Shown here piece after piece: positions 22,430-33,890 of a DNA stretch of 64,000 bases. Under the pieces are notes generated by a model. The model was not told the origin of the DNA and did not search any database. It worked only from the letters and a program-made list of their open reading frames with translations. The first letter of the stretch is position 1. The number at the start of each line of letters is the position of its first letter. The position numbers were made by a program, and so were the translations under genes. The stretch lies in NCBI RefSeq assembly GCF_024166365.1, contig NC_064825.1:106282480-106346479 (forward strand). Direction: 5' to 3'. Origin of the DNA: Elephas maximus indicus (Eukaryota > Chordata > Mammalia > Proboscidea > Elephantidae).

Positions 22430-25400
22430 TCTTATACTTGTGGTCTTATACAATATTTGTCCTTTTGCCTCTGACTGATTTCACTCAACATAATGCCTTC
22501 CAGGTTCCTCCATGTTATGAAACGTTTCACAGATTCATCACTGTTCTTTATCGATGCGTAGTATTCCATTGTGTGAATATACCACAATTTATTTACCCAT
22601 TCATCCGTTGATGGACACCTTGGTTGATTCCAGCTTTTTTGCTATTGTAAACAGAGCTGCAATAAACATGGGTGTGCATATATCTGTTTGTGTGAAGGCT
22701 CTTGTTTCTCTAGGGTATATTCCAAGGAGTGGGATATCTGGGTTGTATGGTAGTTCTATTTCTAACTGTTTAAGATAACGCCAGATAGATTTCCAAAGTG
22801 GTTGTAGCATTTTACATTCCCACCAGCAGTGTATAAGAGTTCCAATCTCTCCGCAGCCTCTCCAACATTTCTTATTTTGTGTTTTTTGGATTAATGCCAG
22901 CCTTGTTGGAGTGAGATGGAATCTCATCGTAGTTTTAGTTTGCATTTCTCTAATGGCTAATGATCGAGAACATTTTCTCATGTATCTGTTAGCTGCCTGA
23001 ATATCTTCTTTAGTGAAGTGTGTGTTCATATCCTTTGCCCACTTCTTGATTGGGTTGTTTGTCTTTCTGTGGTTGAGTTTTGACAGAATCATGTAGATTT
23101 TAGAGATCAGGCGCTGGTCGGAGATGTCATAGCTGAAAATTCTTTCCCAGTCTGTAGGTGGTCTTTTTACTCTTTTGGTGAAGTCTTTAGATGAGCATAG
23201 GTGTTTGATTTTTAGGAGCACCCAGTTACCTGGTTTCTCTCCGTCATTTTTAGTAATGTTTTGTATTCTGTTTATGCCTTGTATTAGGGCTCCTACGGTT
23301 GTCCCAATTTTTTCTTCCATAATCTTTATCGTTTTAGTCTTTATGTTTAGGTCTTTGATCCACTTGGAGTTAGTTTTTGTGCATGGTGTGAGGTATGGGT
23401 CCTGTTTCATTTTTTTGCAAATGGATATCCAGTTATGCCAGCACCATTTGTTAAAAAGACTATCTCTTCCCCAATTAACTGCCACTGGGCCTTTGTCGAA
23501 TATCAGCTGCTCATATGTGGATGGATTTATATCTGGGTTCTCAATTCTGTTCCACTGGTCTATGTGTCTGTTGTACCAATACCAGGCTGTTTTGACTACT
23601 GTGGCTGTATAATAGCTTCCGAAATCAGGTAGAGTGAGACCTCCCACTTTCTTCTTCTTTTTCAGTAATGCTTTGCTTATCCGAGGCTTCTTTCCCTTCC
23701 ATATGAAGTTGGTGATCTGTTTCTCTATCACCTTAAAAAATGACATTGGAATTTGGATCAGAAGTGCATTGTATGTATAGATGGCTTTTGGTAGAATAGA
23801 CATTTTTACTATGTTAAGTCTTTCTATCCATGAGCAAGGTATGTTTTTCCACTTAAGTATGTCCTTTTTAATTTCTTGTAGTAGAGCTTTGTAGTTTTCT
23901 TTGTATAGGTCTTTTACATCTTTGGTAAGATTTATTCCTAAGTATTTTATCTTCTTGGGGGCTACTGTGAATGGTATTGATTTGGTTATTTCCTGTTCGA
24001 AGTTCTTTTTGTTGATGTAGAGGAATCCAAGTGATTTTTGTATGTTTATCTTATAACCTGAGACTCTGCCAAACTCTTCTATCAGTTTCAGTAGTTTTCT
24101 GGAGGATTCCTTAGGGTTTTCTGTGTATAAGATCATGTCATCTGCAAATAGAGATCATTTTACTTCCTCTTTGCCAATCTGGATGCCCTTTATTTCTTTG
24201 TCTAGCCTGATTGCCCTGGCTAGGACTTCTAGCACGATGTTGAATAAGAGCGGTGATAAAGGGCATCCTTGTCTGGTTCCCATTCTCAAGGGAAATGCTT
24301 TCAGGTTCTCTCCATTTAGAGTGATGTTGGCTGTTGGCTTTGCATAGATGCCCTTTATTATGTTGAGGAATTTTCCTTCAATTCCTATTTTGGTGAGAGT
24401 TTTTATCATAAATGGGTGTTGGACTTTGTCAAATGCCTTTTCTGCATCAATTGATAAGATCATGTGTTTTTTGTCTTTTGTTTTATTTATGTGGTGGATT
24501 GCATTAATGGTTTTTCTGATATTAAACCAGCCTTGCATACCTGGTTTAAATCCCACTTGATCGTGGTGAATTATTTTTTTATATGTTGTTGAATTCTATT
24601 GGCTAGAATTTTGTTGAGGATTTTTGCATCTATGTTCATGAGGGATATATGTCTGTAATTTTCCTTTTTTGTGATGTCTTTACCTGGTTTTGGTATCAGG
24701 GATATGGTGGCTTCATAGAATGAGTTAAGTAGTATTCCGTCATTTTCTATGCTTTGAAATACCTTTAGTAGTAGTGGTGTTAACTCTTCTCTGAAAGTTT
24801 GGTAGAACTCTGCAGTGAAGCCGTCTGGGCTAGGGCTTTTTTTTTTTGTTGTTGGGAGTTTTTTGATTACCGTTTCAATCTCTTTTTTTGTTATGGGTCT
24901 ATTTAGTTGTTCTACTTCTGATTGTGTTAGTTTAGGTAGGTAGTGTTTTTCCAGGAATTCATCCATTTCTTCTAGGTTTGCAAATTTGTTAGAGTACAAT
25001 TTTTCGTAATAATCTGATATGATTCTTTCAATTTCAGTTGGGTCTGTTCTCATGTGGCCCTTCTCATTTCTTATTCGGGTTATTTGTTTCCTTTCCTGTA
25101 TTTCTTTAGTCAGTCTAGCCAATGGTTTATCAATTGTGTTAATTTTTTCAAAGAACCAGCTTTTGGCTTTGTTAATTCTTTCAATTGTTTTTCTGTTCTC
25201 TAATTCATTTAGTTCAGCTCTAATTTTTATTATTTGTTTTCTTCTGGTGCCTGATGGATTCTTTTGTTGCTCTCTTTCTATTTTTTCAAGTTTTAGGGAT
25301 GGTTCTCTGCTTTTGGCTCTTTCTTCTTTTTGTATATGTGCATTTATCGATATAAATTGGCCTCTGAGCACTGCTTTTGCTGTGTCCCAGAGGTTTTGAT

Positions 25401-26240
25401 AGGACGTCTTTTCATTCTCGTTGCATTCTATGAATTTCCTTATTCCCTCTTTGATGTCTTCTATAACCCAGTCTTTTTTGAGTAGGGTATTGTTCAGTTT
25501 CCAAGTATTTGATTTCTTTTCCCTAGTTTTTCTGTTATCAATCTCTAGTTTTATTGCCGTGTGGTCTGAGAAGTTGCTTTGTAATAGTTCGATGTTTTGG
25601 ACTCTGCAAAGGTTTGTTTTATGACCTAATACGTGGTCTATTCTAGAGAATGTTCCATGTGCACTAGAAAAAATAGTATACTTTGCAGCAGTTGGGTGGA
25701 GAGTTCTGTATAAGTCAATGAGGTCAAGTTGGTTGATTGTTGTAATTAGGTCTTCTGTGCTATTGAGCTTCTTACTGGATGTCCTGTCCTCCGATAGTGG
25801 TGTGCTGAAGTCTCCTACTATAATTGTGGAGGTGTCTATCTCACTTTTCAGTTCTGTTAAGATTTGATTTATGTATCTTGCAGCCCTGTCATTGGGTGCA
25901 TAAATATTTAATATGGTTATGTCTTCCTGATCAATTGTCCCTTTTATCATTATGTAGTGTCCTTCTTTATCCTTTGTGGTGGATTTAAGTCTAAAGTCTA
26001 TTTTGTCAGAAATTAATATTGCTACTCCTCTTCTTTTTTGCTTATTTTTTGCTTGATATATTTTTTTCCATCCTTTGAGTTTTAGTTTGTTTGTGTCTCT
26101 AAGTCTAAGGTGTGTCTCTTGTAGGCAGCATATAGACGGATCGTGTTTCTTTATCCAGTCTGAGACTCTCTGTCTCTTTATTGGTGCATTTAGTCCATTT
26201 ACATTCAGCGTAATTATAGATAAATAAGTGTTTAGTGTTG
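22430..26240 (-). pseudogene. L1 ORF2 (endonuclease and reverse transcriptase), broken
   Basis: N-terminal endonuclease starts near 26235 ([30 protein letters not shown]) and runs open through 24571 with [14 protein letters not shown] and [10 protein letters not shown]. The reverse transcriptase has [25 protein letters not shown] and FADDMILY. The C-terminal part reaches 22601 with a zinc-knuckle-like CWRGCGEIGTLIHCWWEC. Breaks seen: a frameshift between 24571 and 24556, one stop two codons before FADD (TGA, near 24157-24155) and a further frame change near 22611, after which about 180 bases still read as the ORF2 end. With only about three breaks in 3.8 kb this L1 is fairly young. Confidence 0.92.
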
Positions 26241-26697
26241 TCGTTTTGATGCCTTTTTATGCGTATTGTTGACAATTTCATTTTTCCACATACATTTTTG
26301 TGCTGAGATGGTTTTCTTAGTAAATTGTGAGATGCTCATTTTCGTAGTGTTTGACTTTATGTTTGTTGAGTCGTTATGTTTTTCTTGGCTTTTATCTTGA
26401 GTTATGGAGTTGTTATACCTCTTTGTGGTTACCTTAATATTTACCCCTATTTTTCTAAGTAAAAATCTAACTTATATTGTTCTATATCGCCTTGTATCAC
26501 TCTTCATATGGCAGTTCTCTGCCACCTGTATTTAGTCCCTCTTTTTGATTATTGTGATCTTTTACATATTGACTTCAGTGATTCCCTGTTATGAGCATTT
26601 TTTTTTAATTAATCTTAATTTGTTTTTGTGATTTCCCTATTTGAGTTGATATCAGTATGTTCTGTTTTGTGACCTTGTGGTTTGCTGGTATCTGATA

Positions 26698-27713
26698 TTA
26701 TTGGTTTTCTGACCAAACAATATCCTTTAGTATTTTTTGTAGCTTTGGTTTTGTTTTTGCAAATTCTCTAAACTTGTATTTATCTGTAAATATCTTAATT
26801 TCGCCTTCATATTTCAGAGAGAGTTTTGCTGGATATATGATCCTTGGCTGGCAGTTTTTCTCCTCCAGTGCTCTGTATATGTCGTCCCATTCCCTTCTTG
26901 CCTGCATGGTTTCTGCTGAGTAGTCTGAACTTATTCTTATTGATTCTCCCTTGAAGGAAACCTTTCTTTTCTTCCTGGCTGCTTTAAAATTTTCTCTTTA
27001 TCTTTGGTTTTGGCAAGTTTGATGATAATATGTCTTGGTTTTTCTTTTTGGATCAATCCTAAATGGGGTTCGACGAGTATCTTGGATAGATATCCTTTCG
27101 TCATTCATAATATCAGGGAAGTTTTTTGTCAGGAGATCTTCAACTATTTTCTCTGTGTTTTCTGTCCTCCCTCCCTGTTTTGGGACTCCAAACACAAGCA
27201 AGTTATCCTTCTTGATAGAGTCCCACATGATTCTTAGGGTTTCTTCATTTTTTTTAATTCTTTTATCTGATTTTTTTTTTCAGCTATGTTGATATTAATT
27301 CTCTGGTCCTCCAGATTTCCCAGTCTGCATGCTAATTGCTCGAGTCTGCTCCTCTGACTTCCTATTGCGTTGTCTAATTCTGTAATTTTATTGTTAATCT
27401 GTTGGATTTCTACATGCTGTCTCTCTATGGATTCTTGCAACTTATTAATTTTTCCACTATGTTCTTGAATAATCTTTTTGAGTTCTTCAACAGTTTTATC
27501 AGTGTGTTCCTTGGCTTTTTCTGCAGTTTGCCTTATTTCGTTTCTGATGTCTTGAAGCATTCTTTAAATTAGTTTTTTATATTCTGTATTTGATAATTCC
27601 AGGATTGTATCTTCATTTGGGAAAGATTTTGATTCTTTTTTTGGGGGGGTTGTAGAAGCTGTCATGGTCTGCTTCTTTATGTGGTTTGATATCGACTGCT
27701 GTCTCTGAGCCAT
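26698..27713 (-). pseudogene. L1 ORF1 (RNA-binding chaperone), broken
   Basis: Start ATG at 27713 (MAQRQQSISNHIKKQ). The N-terminal part 27234-27560 is a clear coiled coil (heptads in KLQESIERQHVEIQQINNK), used by ORF1p to trimerise. Then follows the RRM-like part (27228-26998: DNLLVFGVPKQG) and the C-terminal domain (26907-26698: YPAKLSLKYEGEIKIF). Breaks seen: one stop just before MLQDIRNEI (about 27563), one frameshift near 27231 and one stop between 26998 and 26907. Length and order are otherwise as expected for ORF1. Confidence 0.9.
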
Positions 27714-27959
27714 CACTGGGAAACTTGTTTTTCCAGAAAATCCACTAAAAAAAATGCAGTCAGATCCCTATCAGAACTACCTTTGGATTATAACCGCCAC
27801 CTTGTTCCCTGTAAGGATGAAAGTCTGAGATTTGGATCATATATGCTTGGCTGTAGCTGGTTCTGTGTTTTTAGTCCAATTAGGGATGGATTTTTGGTCC
27901 CTGGGTTTTTTGTAGTTCCTTCTGTCAGGCCGGAAGAATGGGTTAGGAAAAGACCAAAA

Positions 27960-28872
27960 GAAAAAAAAAAAGGGGGGGGGAGCAAAGCCGCTGAGCCGGA
28001 GCTGTTCTCTCTCTGGCTCAGGAAATTCCAATGTTAATGAAGCCGCCTAGGAAGGGTGGGGGAGGGATCAGAGAGATAGGAGAGTAGCACCTTGGAATAT
28101 AGCCAGAGTTGCTTGTCATGCTTGGAATGACTATTTTATCTGAGATTCCCGAGAGACGTGTCGCCTACGTGTGCTGGCTGTGTGGAGATTGCCCCCGGGG
28201 TCTGGCCTGCTGAAGCCACGGTCAGATCCTCCACTGCCAATCCAAAGCCCAGCGTCAAGGTTCCCCTGCTGGGACACTGCACTCCCAGCTCCAAAATCAG
28301 TTGCTGCCTCCCGGGGACTTCTTGTCCCGCCAGCCGTGTCGCCGCGCTGCCCCCGAGGACCAGCTGGGCCCCCTCCCAGGGTTAGTTCAGGGGAATAGAG
28401 CTGTGCCCCGTGCTCGGTCCGTGACAGTGCCCAGTCAAAAGCCCAGCACCAAGGTTTCCCGGCTGGGACGCTGCACTCCCGGCTCCAAAACCAGTCACTG
28501 CCTCCCAGGGACTTCTCCCAGCAGCCGCGTCGTCACGCCGCCCACGCTGACCGGCTGTGCCCCCTCCCGGGTTCAGTTCCGGGGGGTAGGGCCGTGCCCC
28601 TTTTTGCGCCATCACAAGATTTATGAGTTCAGCTCCCCTGGGCCCAATCCTAAGCCTGTCGCCAAGGTTACCTGACTGGGACTCTGGCTCCAGGCTCTGA
28701 AAACAGTCGCTGCTTCCCCGTATTTGTTTGTTTTCCGTCTCTAAATCTGTGTTTGTTGTTCAGGGTTCCTAGATTGTTATGTATGTGATTGATTCTCTTG
28801 TTTTTCCGAGTCTTTTTTGCAAGAGGGATCCGAGGTAGTGTTTACCTAGTCTGCCATCTTGGCCCCGCCTCC
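27960..28872 (-). promoter_or_regulatory. L1 5' untranslated region and promoter with tandem units
   Basis: CpG- and GC-rich region at the 5' end of the L1. It holds about two and a half tandem units: the string GCCCAGC followed by CAAGG starts at 28247 and 28441, with a third, diverged start near 28653, so units are about 194 and 212 bases. Each carries CTGGGAC, CACTCCC and GCTGCC-like blocks. Mouse L1 promoters are built of tandem monomers, so the same may apply here. An A12-G9 run lies at about 27960-27980. Open frames across this GC-rich stretch are not genes. Confidence 0.75.
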
Positions 28873-29011
28873 ATTATCTTTTTTTTTAAAGTTTCTCTTT
28901 CAAACACTTATTATTAAGTTGTCCGTTTTTCCTTTGCAGCTTATTGTACCATTATTGCTGTTTTTCAAGTTTTAACTTAATGACTATTTTGAAACTTCTT
29001 TCTATTCGTAA

Positions 29012-29225
29012 GTAGTCCTGGTGGAACAGTGGTTGAGTGCTTGGCTTCTAATCTAAAGGTCAGCAGTTGGAACCACCAGCCACTACAGAGGAGAAAAATG
29101 TGGTAGGCTGCTTTGGCAAAGATTACAGCTTTGGAAAACCTATAAGATTTTCTGTCTAAGGCCACTGTAGAGTCACTATAAGTGACAATCAACTTGACTG
29201 CAATGGGTTTGGTTTCTGGTTTTTC
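29012..29225 (+). repeat. AfroSINE, long subtype, shared with block 2
   Basis: Head AGTAGTCCTGGTGGAACAGT, box B CAGCAGTTGGAACCACC, middle GTGGTAGGCTGCTTTGG and tail GAGTCACTATAAGTGACAAT ending in GGTTTGGTTT. The same insertion is at 43882-44095 in block 2. Confidence 0.88.
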
Positions 29226-29699
29226 TCTCGTTAGTCCTGCAAAGTCCTTGGGTGGATTTTAGAGACATATTTCTTCCCTTGCCCCGCCCCAAGAATAACA
29301 TGGTCATTTCTTTAATATATTATAGTTGCTTATGGAGTCTTAGAATAACTATGAAATAAATGTCACCCAATAATTACTAATAAATTTATCGCTGTTATTG
29401 TTAAAAGACTAAAATCACTATTATTCCCACAAAGTAGTACTATTTATTTATTTATTTCCTGTATGCCATCAGGCTGTTTCTCATTTAATGGAGTATGAAT
29501 AAAGAAAAGTACATGGGAAAAAAAAAAAAAAACCAAAGAGGCATCCGTACCTCACGTGAAAGCCTCACCTGCTGAAACACCATTAAATACTGGATTCATC
29601 TTATTTAGGAGTGAGATTTCAGGACTTTCCTTTTTCCTTCATTGTGTCATAGACTGATGTGTTTCACCCATTTTTTTTCAGCATTTAAGGAAGTGGTTT

Positions 29700-30285
29700 G
29701 TGTGTTGCTATGATTCTGGAAGCTAAGCCACCAGTATTTCAAATGCCGAAGGGTCATCTGAGGTGAATAGGTTTGAGAGGAGCTTCCCGACTAAAACAGA
29801 CCAGGAAGAAAGGCCTGGAGAATTACTTCTGAAAATTAGCTAATGAAAACTCCACGGATCATAACAGACTATTGCCAGATCTAGTGCTAAATATAAGCCA
29901 CCAAGTTTTGACCAAATCAAACCAACTCATTGCCATTAATCCTTTCCGACTTATAAGAACCCCACAGCACAGAATAGAGCTGCCCCATAGGGCTTCGAAG
30001 GCTGTAATTTTTATGGAAGAAGACTGCCACATCTCTCTCTGGCAGAGCAACTGGTAGGTTAAAAGTGCTGACCTTTTGGTTAGCAGCCCAGGGCATAACC
30101 ATTGCACCATCAGGACTCCCGTAGGTTGAAAGGCACTCAGAATACACAGTGGCCACAACAACAGATTGGAGCATGTCACTAGTCATGAAGAAAGCACAGG
30201 ACCAGGAGACACTATGCATTTTTGTAAATGGAGCTGCCATTAATCAGAACTGGTTTGAGGGCAACTAACAACAACGGGAAGTATA
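29700..30285 (+). mobile_element. Internally deleted RTE element with a nested AfroSINE
   Basis: The left part (GAAGCTAAGCCACCAGTATT, GAGCTTCCCGACTAAAACAG, GAAAATTAGCTAATGAAAAC) is RTE 5' sequence as seen at the 5' end of the RTE at 8478-12140. The right part (CACAGTGGCCACAACAACAG through GGCAACTAACAACAACGGG) is RTE 3' end. Nothing of the reverse transcriptase lies between, so it is a non-autonomous deletion derivative. A minus-strand AfroSINE sits in it at about 29922-30119. Block 2 carries the same nested pair (44990-45555). Confidence 0.8.
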
Positions 30286-31600
30286 AAATCTGTCATGAAT
30301 AGAGTGGGACTTCAATCAGCATTCTACAAATGATTTATATTCATCTCATGCCACTTATTACAGTTTTATCTTATTCAGACATCATTTTTAAAGAAGAGAA
30401 TGAGCTAATCAGCTTTATTACCGTTGGAAGGAGAGGAAGGTACATGTCTCCTTTTTCTCTAAAATGCTCCTCACAGATCCATGTGGGAGGTTTTTCCAAT
30501 ACCTAGAATAAATAGCTTCATAAACTGGGGTCACAGAGCCAAAAATGGTCATTTGATCTTCAGAGAACTCTAGTATAAAAAGATAAATTTAAATTAAATT
30601 GCTGTGAAATTAAATTGCTAGCGCTGTCTAAATCCAGGTAATTTGTATATAACTCTTGGGAGTATACACACTAATATCTTCTTATAATAAATTCTAATTG
30701 TATTTTAGGTTATATAAATCAGAACTAATAAAGGCATCCAATAAATAATAAAATATATATTAATGTGTTCTTCAAAATTCATAATTTCATTTCTGTTCAA
30801 ATCGTCCTCGATTCTCTTTCTCTCTTTTTTTGCCTATCTCTTTCTTTTCCTTCCTCTCTTCTCTCTTTGCCTTTCAAGAATCCATGGAAGACAAAAAAAA
30901 AAAAATTATTGAAGAGAAAAACAAAACAAAACCCTTTTCAATCGAGTCATTTCTAACTAATAACAACATCATAGCACAGAGTAGAAATAGGAACTAGTAG
31001 TAGATAGGAAAAAGCACAGTGAAGGGAAATAAAAATATGCCAGCAAATTTTGAATAAGAGGCTAATTATTACTGTACTAAAGGAATCCATTACAAAATCT
31101 ATTACAAAATATAACTTGACTAATACATGCAGGAAAAATGCCAGCTAGGTTGAAGTTCTAACAGTCTCTTCACATACGAGTCTGAGATGAAGCAGCATAG
31201 TGGAAGATTAAGGACATTATATTTGGACTTGAAAAACCTCTATTAAAATCTCAGAAACAGCACCTATGACAGTGTGAGCTTGGAGAAATAACATCATCCT
31301 CTGTACCAAGCAATAGGTAAGATTGACAAAATATTTCAGACACATCCTGTTCAACCAGATGGACAAAGTATTCATGCGGAGTGCTTATTAATGCGATGTA
31401 TCAACATAATTTACTAAATTAAATTTTTGATTATATGTGAAACATACATTAAATTTAAAAGTAACTTTCAAATTCTATTTATTAAAAAAAAGTTACAAAT
31501 TCAATTTTTTTTCCATCAAAACACTGAACGATGACTGACCCTGAAGCCAGTAGCTAGGTGTTTTTTTTAGTTATTCATATTTGTTAAATGAAACATACAC
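30286..31600. other. Shared block flank, no gene
   Basis: Unique DNA homologous to block 2 (45560-46825) and in part to block 3 (58210-59140), for example TCCATTACAAAATCTATTA at 31087 and 46269. A 16-base tandem copy (AAATTAAATTGCTGTG and AAATTAAATTGCTAGC) is private to block 1 at about 30590-30621. Pyrimidine-rich tract at 30811-30876. (CA)n at about 31593-31610. Confidence 0.6.
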
Positions 31601-31605
31601 ACACA

Positions 31606-31980
31606 CACAAAGTTGTCATGGAATTATTTCTGACTCACAGTGACCCTGTAAAACAGAGTAGAACTGCCCCATAGGATTTCTTAGGCTGCAGTCTTTACTG
31701 AAAAGTGCTGGTGGCATAGTGGTTAAGAGCTTGGATGCTAACCAAAAAGTCAGAAGTTCAAATTCACCAGCTGCTCCTTGGAAACACTATGGGGCAGTTC
31801 TACTCTGTCCTATGGAGATGCTATGAGTTGGAATGGACTCAGTGAGAGTGGGTTTGGTTTTTTGCTTTTAAATCTTTACTGAAGCCGGCTGTTGCTTCTT
31901 TCTCCCACCGACAGCTGGTGGATTCAAAATGCCACCTTTTAGTTAGCAGCCTAGCACTTAACCACTGCATCACCTGGTCT
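31606..31980 (-). repeat. AfroSINE (minus) with a second AfroSINE (plus) inserted
   Basis: The outer copy is minus-strand, 31606-31691 and 31884-31980, and matches the uninterrupted copy in block 2 (46830-47020). The inner plus-strand copy lies at 31703-31872 between perfect 11-base duplications TCTTTACTGAA (31692-31702 and 31873-31883). Outer copy before duplication, inner copy after it. Confidence 0.95.
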
Positions 31981-32611
31981 CCTTTATGACACTAAATTTG
32001 TATTCAAATACCATTTTATTGAAATTACACCCAATGAATCCTAAGGTTCTATGCTGTAAAGGATCATGAAAAATGCACCTCTGCCAGTGCACTCTGCCTT
32101 TGTCTTGTCAGTGAAATAATTGTGTGTTTTGTTTAAGTTCTCCCGATACTCTCGCTGATGTAACTTTCAGGCACCGTTCATGGCTCTGAGCTTGTCTGTA
32201 GAACAAGAATGTGATTTATAAAGGAAGCTAGATTTTACACCAAGTTAGCTCCCATTAAAGTAATTATCTACATCACTGTAGGGAACTGGAGACTTGATAG
32301 AGAAAAAAGTATGGGGTTTAAATGCTTCTTCAACCTTCTTCAAACAGACATTTCTCTTTACTAAGCTGTAAGGAAATTAGAGCTACTGTTTTTACAACTA
32401 GTTGATTTCACGTTAACAGGAGATAGAGACTAGAAAGACAAAAACAAATACCCTGAGATATTTAACAAAACCTGAACCATCAGGAAGAGTAAAATGAAAT
32501 TAGTTCCTCAAGTCTCATACAGTCAGAAAATGTAAGGTATCAGAAGTTCCTGAGAACAATACCACAAATACTAAGGTTGAGAAGCTATGACAGTAGCTAC
32601 TGTATATTATT

Positions 32612-32825
32612 GAGTGGATCAGTTGCTGGAGAAGGACATCATGCTTAGTAAAGCAGAGGGTCAGTGAAAAAGAGGAAGACCGTCAATGAGATGAATTGAC
32701 AAGGCCGCAACAATGGGCTGAAGCATAACAAGGATCATGAGGATGGCACAGGCCCAGCAGTGTTTCATTCTGTTTTACATAGGGTCACTATGAGTCAGAA
32801 CTGACTTGCAGCACCTAATAACAGC
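32612..32825 (+). repeat. RTE LINE 3' end fragment, private to block 1
   Basis: TCATGCTTAGTAAAGCAGAG, GTGAAAAAGAGGAAGACCG, GCAACAATGGGCTGAAGC and the end CATAGGGTCACTATGAGTCA with CCTAATAACAGCAA. Strong match to the RTE 3' end. Block 2 (about 47682) has the flanking GTGGATC but no RTE. Confidence 0.88.
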
Positions 32826-32850
32826 AAGGAAACTAAATGAAAAAAGAAAA

Positions 32851-32998
32851 AAGCCCTGTTGTGGTCCAGTCTATTCCGACTCATAGAAACTCTATAAAAC
32901 TGCCCCATGTGGTTCCCAAGAAGTGGCTGGTGGATTCTAACTGCTGATCTTTTGGTTAGCAGCAGAGCTCTTAACCACTGCATCACCAAGGCTCCAAG
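32851..32998 (-). repeat. AfroSINE, short subtype, shared with block 2
   Basis: From AGCCCTGTTGTGGTCCAGTC to GCATCACCAAGGCTCC. The same SINE stands in block 2 at about 47705-47866. AAGTGGATC on both sides could be the target duplication. Block 3 has an empty site (about 60190-60205). Confidence 0.88.
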
Positions 32999-33029
32999 TG
33001 GATCCTAGCGGTTAGGAATTTTGTGTACA

Positions 33030-33230
33030 TTATCATATGTAATCTACAGAGCAAACTTAAAACTATCTAAGTTAATGTCCTTTTATAGATGAAAGAATTG
33101 AGGCCCACCTAGACATATAACTTGGGCAAAGTCATACAGATAGTGACTAGTGGAGCAAAAATTCCAACTCAGATTTCTCTGATTCCATAGTCTACACCGT
33201 TTCCAATTGACCATACTGCAATTCCATTAT
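33030..33230 (-). repeat. MIR SINE (ancient), present in all three blocks
   Basis: GATGAAAGAATTGAGGCCCA, AACTTGGGCAAAGTCATACA and AGTGACTAGTGGAGC are the reverse complement of the MIR core. Copies stand at 47893-48015 (with an internal deletion) and 60225-60420. It predates the block duplication. Confidence 0.8.
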
Positions 33231-33759
33231 GCCATGCCATAATTCTGGTGTCATCATTCCCTAGAAAAAATGCATAATAATATCCTCACATATTTTAATT
33301 TTTTTTTAATTAACCCAGCTTAAATAGACCAGGAAATTAAAAAAAAAAAAAAAATCAATGTTTTCTAGAACAAAATAATTTTAAAATTAATTTATATTTC
33401 TTCAAGTGAAAGCAATTATGAAATCTGGTTTTCTCTTCATTTAATTATTTCCTTGATTTTAAAATATAGCTTCTTAATTATACTGCTGCTATGATGAAAT
33501 TAAAGCAAATTTCTGATTTACACATCTATTGACCTAACTATATAAGGAGCTCTTTCTGCTTTCTTTGCTATTTTCTCAGGAAGATACCAGATTCAATTTT
33601 TAATACAAGTCTGAATTAATGAGAATCACCTATTTCAAATTTAAATATTAAATCATGTACATTAGTTTGAGATTCAAGTATCTAGCTTCTGAAATATTTT
33701 GTAAGTGTGGAAAAAGGTTCCCTCTTACCTGTGGAACCAAACTGCTCACTCAGTCAATG

Positions 33760-33890
33760 TTTGCTATGACCTTTATGTGTATGGATTTTTATACCAGCTT
33801 TTTAAGGCCTTCTTGTAAGCCATAGGGGATTTCCCAAGGAGAAAACACACTAACTCTTTTCTGGAACAGAAAAGAAACAAGATCCCCCCC
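33760..33890. promoter_or_regulatory. Candidate OR promoter module of block 1 (Olf-1/EBF-like site)
   Basis: This stretch is one of the best conserved parts of the three blocks outside the coding regions. It contains TTCCCAAGGAG at 33831-33841, close to the Olf-1/EBF consensus TCCCCAAGGAG. TTAATTA-type homeodomain motifs lie nearby (near 33474). It is about 13.6 kb upstream of the pseudogene, or about 6.2 kb if the L1 is subtracted, the same as block 2. Inference only. Confidence 0.4.

Larger units (their letters stand above)
21434..28872 (-). mobile_element. Near full-length L1 LINE with intact architecture, few breaks
   Basis: A 7.4 kb minus-strand L1. Its 5' end is complete (GGAGGCGGGGCCAAGATGGC on the - strand), and its 3' A-tail appears as the T-run at 21434-21448. 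The flanks ATCATCTTTTTTTTT (21428) and ATTATCTTTTTTTTT (28873) form a 15-base target duplication with one mismatch. Layout on the element: 5' untranslated region about 27714-28872, ORF1 27713 down to 26698, ORF2 about 26240 down to about 22430, 3' untranslated region about 21449-22425 with a polypurine tract (CTCCCTCTCTCCCTCTC on the + strand, about 22353-22375). It sits inside block 1; the matching site in block 2 (about 43755) is empty, so it entered after the duplication. Some breaks in both ORFs make it inactive now. Confidence 0.95.

Noticed and set aside
23175-23612. 145-codon open frame on the plus strand
   Set aside because: Shadow of L1 ORF2 on the other strand.
27783-28675. Open frames up to 124 codons in the GC-rich segment
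   Set aside because: They lie in the L1 5' untranslated region and repeat with its tandem units; the proteins are Pro/Ser-rich low-complexity strings.
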